Shown here: piece after piece, positions 1 to 4,756 of the stretch
How positions within the stretch are numbered: the stretch's first letter is position 1
Layout of the letters: every line of letters begins with the position of its first letter
NCBI GenBank assembly: GCA_013362385.1
Contig: JABFWC010000327.1
Span: 1-5,210, forward strand
Source: Pseudarthrobacter sp.
GTDB lineage: Bacteria > Actinomycetota > Actinomycetes > Actinomycetales > Micrococcaceae
Length of the DNA: 5,210 nt
Reading direction: 5' to 3'
Position numbers and translations under genes: made by a program
Notes under the pieces: model-generated
Seen by the model: the letters and a program-made list of their open reading frames with translations, nothing else
Database searches by the model: none
Told to the model about the DNA's origin: nothing

Positions 1-1
1 G

Positions 2-469
2 TTCTCCTTGCTCTGGCGGGTCTTCGAAGCCGAGATCGTCCCGGCGTCGGAAGAGCTGGGTGTCTCCCAGATCGTCTGGTCCCCGATGGCGCAGGGTGTC
101 CTGAGCGGCAAGTACCTGCCCGGCCAGCCCGCACCGGAGGGCAGCCGCGCCACGGACGAAAAAGGCGGCGCCAGGATGATCGAGCGCTGGATGCGCGACG
201 ACGTCCTGGCAGGCGTGCAGGAACTGAAGCCGATCGCGCAGGAGGCCGGCCTGTCCATGCCGCAGCTAGCGGTCGCCTGGGTGCTGCAGAACCCCAACGT
301 CGCATCCGCCATTATCGGCGCGTCCCGGCCGGAGCAGATCGCGGACAGCGTGGGCGCGGCGGGCGTGAAGCTGGAAGCAGAGGTCTTGAAGAAGATCGAC
401 GACGCGATCGGGTCCCTCGCAGAGCGCGACCCGGCGCAGACCAAGTCGCCGGCAACCCGGGAAGCCTAG
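2..469 (+). CDS. Aldo/keto reductase, C-terminal part (5' end outside window)
   Basis: This is the last 155 or so codons of an NAD(P)H-dependent aldo/keto reductase, a cytoplasmic TIM-barrel enzyme that reduces aldehydes and ketones. The frame is already open at base 2, and the first residues (FSLLWRVFEAEIVP) match the middle of family members, so an internal TTG at 8 is not the true start. Family marks are WSPMAQGVLSGKY (about residues 26-38 of the fragment), the RATDEKGG loop, and IIGASRPEQI at 311-340, which is the C-terminal segment that binds the adenosine phosphate of NADPH. The type resembles the Kv-beta/YghZ-like branch. The catalytic Asp-Tyr-Lys-His residues would lie upstream and cannot be checked. 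The TAG stop at 467-469 is followed at once by the GTG of the next gene, which suggests co-translation. The physiological substrate is unknown. Confidence 0.93.
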   Translation, partial: FSLLWRVFEAEIVPASEELGVSQIVWSPMAQGVLSGKYLPGQPAPEGSRATDEKGGARMIERWMRDDVLAGVQELKPIAQEAGLSMPQLAVAWVLQNPNVASAIIGASRPEQIADSVGAAGVKLEAEVLKKIDDAIGSLAERDPAQTKSPATREA

Positions 470-1318
470 GTGGCGCTCCCGGGGCTTGCCGTCACCGGAT
501 CCACCGGCGGGCTGGGCGGGATGGTGGCACGGCAGCTTGCCGCGTCGGGTTCCGCCCAGCGCCTGCTGGTGCGCGAGGCCGCACGTGCCCCGGAGCTGGA
601 GTATGCGACGCCGGTGGTGTGTACCTATGGGGATGCCGCCGCGGCCCGCCAGGCGCTGGACGGCGTCGAGGTCCTGTTCATGGTGTCCGCGGCAGAAGCC
701 GAGGACCGGCTGCAGCAGCACTATGCGTTCGTGGACGCCGCCGCGGAAGCGGGCGTGCAGCATGTGGTGTACACCTCCTTTTACGGCGCGGCACCTGACG
801 CTGTCTTCACCCTGGCGAGGGATCATTACGCCACCGAGGAGCGCATCAAGGCGTCCGGAATGGACTTTACGTTCCTTCGGGACAACTTCTACCTGGACTT
901 CCTTCCGCTGCTGGCCGGTGAGGACGGCGTGATCCGCGGCCCGGCGGCGGATGGCGTGTTCTCTGGAGTGGCGCGGGAGGACATTGCACGCTGCGCCCAC
1001 GCGGTGCTCCGCGATCCCGCGGTCCACAAGGGGAAGACGTACAACCTGACCGGCCCCGAGGAACTGACCCTGGCCCAGGCTGCAGAGATCCTCACCGCGG
1101 GGACCGGGCGGTTCATTACGTACCACCCTGAGACGGTTGATGAAGCCTATGCATCGCGGGCATCCTATGGCGCTCCCGGGTGGCAGGTGGATGCCTGGGT
1201 CAGTACCTACACGGCGATGGCCGCGGGCGAGATGTCCGGTCTCTCCCCGGACGTGCACGGGCTGACCGGCCAAGACCCCATCACCCTTGCAGAGTTCCTG
1301 ACACGGCCTGTCCTGTAG
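470..1318 (+). CDS. NmrA-like/QorB-like atypical SDR, NAD(P)-binding oxidoreductase
   Basis: This 282-residue protein has an N-terminal Rossmann fold and belongs to the NmrA-like atypical short-chain dehydrogenases; E. coli QorB (YtfG) is the best-known relative. The nucleotide-binding motif GSTGGLG (residues 10-16) fits GxxGxxG, and Arg34 in LLVRE sits where NADP-preferring members bind the 2'-phosphate. The family signature runs through VVYTSF (99-104), H119-Y-A-T-E-E, SGMDFTFLRDNFY (129-141) and the C-terminal GLTGQDPITLAEFL (264-277). The classical YxxxK catalytic pair is absent, as expected for this branch. Many members reduce quinones and others only sense NADP(H), so the role stays open. 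The GTG start at 470 directly follows the stop of the aldo/keto reductase, with a modest GGGAAG ribosome site at 459-464. Both genes probably form one redox transcription unit. Confidence 0.92.
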   Translation: MALPGLAVTGSTGGLGGMVARQLAASGSAQRLLVREAARAPELEYATPVVCTYGDAAAARQALDGVEVLFMVSAAEAEDRLQQHYAFVDAAAEAGVQHVVYTSFYGAAPDAVFTLARDHYATEERIKASGMDFTFLRDNFYLDFLPLLAGEDGVIRGPAADGVFSGVAREDIARCAHAVLRDPAVHKGKTYNLTGPEELTLAQAAEILTAGTGRFITYHPETVDEAYASRASYGAPGWQVDAWVSTYTAMAAGEMSGLSPDVHGLTGQDPITLAEFLTRPVL

Positions 1319-1346
1319 CGGCGAACATGCGATGTCCGGGGCCGCT
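1317..1346 (+). terminator. Nested inverted repeat after the SDR gene, possible terminator
   Basis: AGCGGC (1317-1322) pairs with GCCGCT (1341-1346), and inside that loop ACAT (1325-1328) pairs with ATGT (1332-1335). The structure begins in the SDR stop codon. There is no T-run after it, so it would be a weak terminator of the kind often seen in actinobacteria. It could also be chance in GC-rich DNA. Confidence 0.3.
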
Positions 1347-1354
1347 GTTACGCT
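1346..1354 (+). promoter_or_regulatory. Candidate extended -10 for the DUF4282 gene
   Basis: TGT-TACGCT fits TGn-TAnnnT. It would start transcription near 1361 and give a leader of about 45 nt that carries the hairpin GCCCG (1372-1376)/CGGGC (1384-1388) just before the ribosome site. I see no -35 box resembling TTGACA at the right distance. Confidence 0.35.
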
Positions 1355-1405
1355 GGCTTCGTCATCATCCGGCCCGTCCTGGGCGGGCATAAATATTGGG
1401 GGAAC

Positions 1406-1834
1406 ATGAAAAATCTTTTCGACCTTTCATTTACCAGGTTCGTGTCACCGTCGATCGCCAAGATCGTCTACATCCTGATCATGATCGGCTTGGCCGTCAC
1501 CTACCTTTTCTTCGTCATCGCCGCCTTCGCTTCGAGGCAGCCGGTGATGGGGTTCCTGGTGCTGCTGGTCATAGGGCCGCTGTTTGTCCTGATCTACCTG
1601 GCGCTGGCGCGGATTGGCCTTGAATCGCTGATCGCCGGGATCCGGACGGCTGAAAACACGGCGGAATTGGTCCGGCTGCAGGGCGGCCCGTCCTCCGGCG
1701 TACCAAGCTACGCCAGTGGTGCACCGCAGTACCCGTACGGACAGGCCCCGGGTCACGCCAACCCCGGTTCCACCCCGTCCGGTTACAACTATCCGCAGGG
1801 CTATGAACCGCCGGCAGGACCCACAGGCTCATAG
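1406..1834 (+). CDS. DUF4282 domain-containing two-helix membrane protein
   Basis: This 142-residue protein has the layout of the DUF4282 family. A short amphipathic start (MKNLFDLSFTRFVSPSIAK) leads to two hydrophobic helices at about 17-41 and 46-68, then the conserved stretch ALARIGLESLIAGIRTAENT (67-84 region), and a hydrophilic tail. The tail from about 93 to 142 is rich in Gly, Pro, Ser, Ala and Tyr (for example PQYPYGQAPG) and is probably unstructured. No enzymatic motif is visible, and the family's molecular role is not established. The ATG at 1406 is preceded by GGGGGAA at 1398-1404, a very close purine-rich ribosome site. The gene stands alone between the redox pair and the molybdoenzyme, with its own candidate promoter. 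The family call rests on my recognition of the FDLSFTRFVSPSI and ARIGLE patterns. Confidence 0.85.
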   Translation: MKNLFDLSFTRFVSPSIAKIVYILIMIGLAVTYLFFVIAAFASRQPVMGFLVLLVIGPLFVLIYLALARIGLESLIAGIRTAENTAELVRLQGGPSSGVPSYASGAPQYPYGQAPGHANPGSTPSGYNYPQGYEPPAGPTGS

Positions 1835-1837
1835 CGC

Positions 1838-1854
1838 CGCCTGCACTTGAGGCG
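1838..1854 (+). terminator. Small stem-loop after the DUF4282 gene
   Basis: CGCCT (1838-1842) pairs with AGGCG (1850-1854) around a 7-nt loop, four bases after the stop codon, with only TT following. A 5-bp stem is weak, and it abuts the candidate -35 box of the next gene. It may be a poor terminator or coincidence. Confidence 0.22.
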
Positions 1855-1883
1855 TTGACGGTCTGCGGGGCCAGGCGTAGACC
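1855..1883 (+). promoter_or_regulatory. Candidate sigma-70-type promoter for the molybdoenzyme gene
   Basis: TTGACG (1855-1860) matches the -35 consensus in five of six positions. It is followed after 17 bp by TAGACC (1878-1883), a partial -10 match. Transcription would start near 1890, leaving a leader of about 38 nt that contains the AGAGAGAA ribosome site (1910-1917) about 10 bases before the ATG. This is the only place in the window where both boxes have ideal spacing. Confidence 0.5.
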
Positions 1884-1927
1884 TGTGGCAGGGCACTATC
1901 CCGGTTCACAGAGAGAATGGCAGCGCC

Positions 1928-3076
1928 ATGACCTACACCGAACAGCAGCCAAGCGCAGGCGGCCCGGCAATGGCTGCAGCAGAAACACCTAACAGTCCCG
2001 CCGCCGGCGCCACTCCGGCGGCGGGAGCGGCAGGCATCACGCCGGAGGAGCTGCAGCTCTCGGCCCGCAACCATTCGATGCCTCTTGAGGCGCTCCGCAG
2101 GGACGTCACGCCGCCGGGTCTCCACTATGTGCTGACGCATTTCGACATCCCGGACATCGACGCTGCCGCCTGGCATTTGCGGATCGGCGGAGCAGTGGAG
2201 CGCGCTTTGGAACTGAGCATGGCCGCGCTACGCAGGGATCCCGCCATCACCGTCCCCGTCACCCTCGAATGCGCAGGGAACGGCCGCTCGCTCCTGGATC
2301 CAAGGCCGCTTAGCCAGCCCTGGGTGCTGGAGGCGGTGGGAACAGCCCACTGGACCGGCGTTCCGCTCGCTTACCTCCTGGGGAAAGCAGGCGTGCTGCC
2401 CACTGCCACGGAGGTCGTCTTTACCGGGACGGATGCCGGCGTACAGGGCGGCGTTGCCCAGCAGTACGCGCGGAGCCTGCCGATCCGCGAAGCGCTGCGC
2501 CCCGACGTCGTCCTTGCCTACAAGATGAACGGCGGCGAACTGCCGCCCCAGCACGGATACCCGCTGCGGCTGGTGGTCCCCGGCTGGTACGGGATGGCAA
2601 GCGTCAAGTGGCTCGAATCCATCGAGGTGGTCATGTCGCCGTTCAGCGGTTACCAGCAGCACATTGCGTACCGGTACCAAGACTCCGAGGACGACACCGG
2701 CCGGCCGGTCTCCCGGATCCGCGTGCGTTCGCTGATGGTCCCGCCAGGAATCCCGGACTTCTTCACCCGGCACCGGGTCCTCCGCCCAGGTCCGGTACTG
2801 CTGCAGGGCAGGGCGTGGTCCGGGGAAGGGGCGGTCACTGCTGTGGAGGTGGGAATCGACGGCACCTGGCTCCCTGCCCAGCTGGACAAGCCGGCTGGTG
2901 GCTTCGCTTGGCGAAAATGGACACTCCCGTGGGTTGCCGAGCCTGGCGAGCACGTCCTGACCTGCCGCGCCACAGACATCACGGGCGCTACCCAGCCCCT
3001 GGAGCAGAACTGGAACTATCAGGGCATGGGCAACAACGTGGTGCAGCGCGTAAGCGTGACGGTGGAAGGCGGCTAG
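1928..3076 (+). CDS. Sulfite-oxidase-family molybdopterin-dependent oxidoreductase
   Basis: This 382-residue enzyme has the two-domain sulfite oxidase fold. An Ala/Pro/Gly-rich leader (1-36) precedes the Moco domain (about 37-240). That domain contains TLECAGNGR (112-120), where Cys115 is the expected molybdenum ligand, then EAVGTAHWTGVPL (135-147) and the cofactor-binding KMNGGELPPQHGYP plus LVVPGWYGMASVKWL (199-229). The C-terminal dimerisation domain (about 262-380) shows GRAWSG (294-299), FAWRKW (326-331) and QNWNYQGMGNN (360-370). Family members oxidise sulfite or reduce other oxo-compounds. The usual RNHxPVP segment reads LTHFDIP (69-75) here, so sulfite as substrate is uncertain. There is no Tat or Sec signal, no haem domain and no adjacent cytochrome, so a cytoplasmic enzyme with an unknown redox partner is likely. 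The start is the ATG after AGAGAGAA; Met15 is an alternative. Confidence 0.9.
   Translation: MTYTEQQPSAGGPAMAAAETPNSPAAGATPAAGAAGITPEELQLSARNHSMPLEALRRDVTPPGLHYVLTHFDIPDIDAAAWHLRIGGAVERALELSMAALRRDPAITVPVTLECAGNGRSLLDPRPLSQPWVLEAVGTAHWTGVPLAYLLGKAGVLPTATEVVFTGTDAGVQGGVAQQYARSLPIREALRPDVVLAYKMNGGELPPQHGYPLRLVVPGWYGMASVKWLESIEVVMSPFSGYQQHIAYRYQDSEDDTGRPVSRIRVRSLMVPPGIPDFFTRHRVLRPGPVLLQGRAWSGEGAVTAVEVGIDGTWLPAQLDKPAGGFAWRKWTLPWVAEPGEHVLTCRATDITGATQPLEQNWNYQGMGNNVVQRVSVTVEGG
1996..2026 (+). repeat. Perfect 12-bp inverted repeat inside the molybdoenzyme gene
   Basis: TCCCGCCGCCGG (1996-2007) pairs perfectly with CCGGCGGCGGGA (2015-2026) around a 7-nt loop (2008-2014). Eleven of the twelve pairs are G-C, so the RNA hairpin would be very stable. 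It lies 69 bases after the ATG, in codons for the low-complexity Ala/Pro/Gly leader ahead of the folded enzyme. It could slow ribosomes or RNA polymerase, or be a by-product of GC-rich codons for the repeated Ala-Ala-Gly. Confidence 0.75.
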
Positions 3077-3077
3077 T

Positions 3078-3087
3078 CCGGCGCCGG
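3078..3087. repeat. Palindrome CCGGCGCCGG upstream of the S4 gene
   Basis: This perfect 10-bp palindrome lies one base after the molybdoenzyme stop and three bases before the TATACT -10 box, inside the promoter spacer. With a one-base offset the symmetry extends outward as TAG and CTA. It could be an operator or a short stem; no T-run supports termination. Confidence 0.4.
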
Positions 3088-3090
3088 GGC

Positions 3091-3096
3091 TATACT
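3091..3096 (+). promoter_or_regulatory. -10 box (TATACT) for the S4-domain gene
   Basis: TATACT matches TATAAT in five of six positions. Transcription would start near 3103, only about five bases before the ATG at 3108, so the transcript would be leaderless or nearly so. That also argues against the GTG at 3099 as the start. No -35 box is recognisable at 16-18 bp spacing. Confidence 0.6.
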
Positions 3097-3107
3097 CGGT
3101 GCCAATC

Positions 3108-3494
3108 ATGACCAGCAGCCTCCCCTCCGCTCCCGCCAGTGTCCGAATCGATGCCTGGCTGTGGGCCGTCCGCGCCTACAAGACGCGTTCGGCCGCCACC
3201 GCCGCGTGCCGGGCGGGGCATGTGCGCCTGAACGGCAACCCGTCGAAGGCCTCGGCTACCTTGGTAACGGGTGATACCGTGACCGTCCGCATGCCGGGCT
3301 ACGAGCGCATCCTCGAAGTGCGGCGCCTTATTGCCAAACGCGTGGGCGCTGAGGCAGCGTCCCTCTGCTTCACCGACCACACACCGCCGCGGCCGGTCGC
3401 CCCGGCGCTTGGGCTGCCGCAGCGGGACCGTGGCACGGGCCGGCCGACCAAAAAGGACCGCCGCGACATGGAGCGCCTCCGCGGGTCAGCCTAG
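3108..3494 (+). CDS. S4-domain RNA-binding protein, Hsp15-like
   Basis: This 128-residue protein has an N-terminal S4 RNA-binding fold: VRIDAWLWAVRAYKTRSAA (12-30), CRAGHVRLNGNPSKAS (34-49) and VTGDTVTVRM (53-62). A basic C-terminal tail ends in GRPTKKDRRDMERLRG (111-126). The layout and length match Hsp15 (HslR) of E. coli, which binds the 50S subunit with a stalled nascent chain and helps recycle it; that exact role is inferred here from the family. The frame could begin nine bases earlier at GTG 3099, but no ribosome site precedes either codon. The TATACT box at 3091 makes the ATG at 3108 the better choice with leaderless translation. The gene follows the molybdoenzyme by 31 bases but seems to have its own promoter. 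Confidence 0.9.
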   Translation: MTSSLPSAPASVRIDAWLWAVRAYKTRSAATAACRAGHVRLNGNPSKASATLVTGDTVTVRMPGYERILEVRRLIAKRVGAEAASLCFTDHTPPRPVAPALGLPQRDRGTGRPTKKDRRDMERLRGSA

Positions 3495-4011
3495 GAACTC
3501 CGCAGCAATTCCTTCGGCGCCCCGCTGCTTGGTTTGGTGCTCTTCTCCACCTTTCTGACACCGGCCTTCTATGTATTGCGGACCGACCCCATAGCAGGCG
3601 CGCTCCTTACCATCGGCGTCCCACTCCTGGGCATGCTGATGGCACTGCCCATCATCGAAGAGTCCGACTTCCAGCGGTCCAGCGCCTACCTCACGCTGGA
3701 ATTTCATGTTCGTCTTCATCGAGCTGCTGATCGACGCGGTGCCCGGCATCCTGCTGAGCCTGAACGGCCAGGTGCTCGATCACGTGGCATCTGTTCCCGA
3801 TCCCCAATGGTGGTTCCGGGATGCCCTCCAGGACCAGCAGTTCGCGTGAAACCTCCTGTGGTTCATCTGTGAAGTCCTTGACCTGCCCCTGATCATCCTG
3901 ATGTTCATCGGCTTCTCACGCAGCGACAAGAGGGAAGCTGGCGCCTTCGACGAACTGACGGATGAGGAATTCGACGAGCTTCAAGACCAGCACCTCCGTG
4001 GGCGGCATTAG
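3495..4011 (+). pseudogene. Decayed four-helix membrane protein gene
   Basis: No intact reading frame spans this stretch, but its pieces join into a plausible membrane protein of about 170 residues. Frame one (3495 to about 3696) encodes FGAPLLGLVLFSTFLTPAFY and LLTIGVPLLGMLMALPIIEE, two hydrophobic helices. Sense then continues one frame over with WNFMFVFIELLIDAVPGIL (from 3697), is cut by TGA at 3847-3849, and resumes with NLLWFICEVLDLPLIILMFI and an acidic tail (FDELTDEEFDEL) ending at TAG 4009-4011. Restoring two bases in CTG(TG)GAAT would give a smooth LTLWNFMFVF join, and the TGA could derive from TGG. No ATG or GTG with a ribosome site opens the first segment; TTG 3534 is the first possible start and lies inside helix one. 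I do not recognise the family. Decay is the likeliest reading; sequencing errors are the alternative. Confidence 0.75.
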
Positions 4012-4059
4012 CCGGAAGGCGGCCCTACCGGACGGTAAGGATGATGCTTCAGGAATCAG

Positions 4060-4071
4060 TGGGTCCACCCA
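4060..4071. repeat. Inverted repeat TGGGT-CC-ACCCA upstream of the UDG-like gene
   Basis: Perfect 5-bp arms are separated by two bases, in the position where a -35 box for the TAGAGT element would lie. It is a candidate operator, though so short a palindrome may be chance. Confidence 0.3.
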
Positions 4072-4085
4072 TACCCGGGGAAGCG

Positions 4086-4091
4086 TAGAGT
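4086..4091 (+). promoter_or_regulatory. Candidate -10 box (TAGAGT) for the UDG-like gene
   Basis: TAGAGT fits TAnnnT with A at the fourth position. It would start RNA near 4098 and give a leader of about 40 nt ending in the strong ribosome site AGGGAGAG (4128-4135) ahead of the GTG at 4139. No good -35 box is present; the inverted repeat at 4060-4071 covers that place. Confidence 0.4.
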
Positions 4092-4138
4092 GGCATCGAA
4101 CGCCTGATTCTGGACGCCTCGCTGCTTAGGGAGAGATC

Positions 4139-4756
4139 GTGACGATTGATTGGGACGAAAAGAAGGCCCTGCTACAGGAACCCAACATTGCCAAAGTGAC
4201 CCAGCTTTGCGATGAACTGATGGAAAAGAAACCCGACTTCAAGGTCCCCTATGTCGATCCCGTCCACGACGAAGATGAGTGCAGGATCATCAGCCTCCAC
4301 CCGAGCCCCGGAAAGGGCACCGAGTCGGGGTTTGTCTCGCATAACAACGACGACGAAGCCGCCCGCCGGGCCACCCAGATCTACGAACTGGCCGAACTCG
4401 ACCCCCGCTACGTGATGCCCTGGAACGCATACCCCTGGGTCCGTGAGAACGGCAGCCCTTCCGCCCTCAGCGTGCAGGAAAAGACTGACGGCCTCCGTCC
4501 GTTCCGGCAGTTCCTCAAAATCAACGCCCGCGTCTCGGCGATCATCGCCCACGGCACGGACGCATCCACCTTCCTGACCCTGTTCGAAAAGACCTACCAC
4601 TCGTCCCTGAAGAACGCCGGCATCAAGATCTACAAGGCAACGGCACTGGGTGGCAGGGCGTTTGCCGTCTCCGAAGCCAAACAGGAAGAGCTCCTCGCCA
4701 AGAGCGTGGAAACCTACCGGGACGCCATGCAGCGCGCCGGCATCCAGCATTTGTGA
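4139..4756 (+). CDS. Uracil-DNA-glycosylase-superfamily-like protein
   Basis: This 205-residue soluble protein resembles the UDG-fold proteins of actinobacteria and phages. RIISLHPSPGKGTESGF (49-65) corresponds to the first loop, SHNNDDEAAR (67-76) is the most telling motif, and MPWNAYPW (93-100) matches the usual WNxxPW segment. RPFRQFLKINARVSAIIAHG (120-139) is the central helix and strand. Enzymes of this superfamily cut uracil or other damaged bases from DNA. The usual second loop with HPS or HPG near the C terminus is not visible; the place reads KATALGGRAF (166-175), so glycosylase activity is unproven. The GTG start has a strong AGGGAGAG site 3-5 bases upstream. The gene overlaps the next one by four bases and so is probably translationally coupled to it. 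The family call comes from motif recognition. Confidence 0.7.
   Translation: MTIDWDEKKALLQEPNIAKVTQLCDELMEKKPDFKVPYVDPVHDEDECRIISLHPSPGKGTESGFVSHNNDDEAARRATQIYELAELDPRYVMPWNAYPWVRENGSPSALSVQEKTDGLRPFRQFLKINARVSAIIAHGTDASTFLTLFEKTYHSSLKNAGIKIYKATALGGRAFAVSEAKQEELLAKSVETYRDAMQRAGIQHL

Noticed and set aside
266..1390. Long minus-strand open frame of 374 codons opposite the aldo/keto reductase and SDR genes
   Set aside because: It is Arg/Gly/His-rich with no domain pattern and lies wholly opposite two clear genes. Such frames are common shadows in high-GC DNA.
2228..3109. Minus-strand open frame of 293 codons opposite the molybdoenzyme
   Set aside because: The composition is unlike a real protein and the plus strand encodes an unmistakable enzyme there.
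3847..3849. TGA read as selenocysteine in the membrane protein remnant
   Set aside because: The same gene also has a frameshift and no start, and I see no convincing SECIS-like stem after the TGA. Ordinary decay explains it better.
3534..3872. 112-codon open frame from TTG 3534 as an intact small gene
   Set aside because: Its second half (from about 3702) turns into Arg/Pro-rich shadow text while the true hydrophobic sequence continues in the next frame, so it is only the first piece of the broken gene.
4022..4040. Inverted repeat TACCG-GA-CGGTA as terminator after the pseudogene
   Set aside because: The loop is only two bases unless the stem is shortened, the flank is mismatched, and no T-run follows. 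It is too weak to list as a feature.
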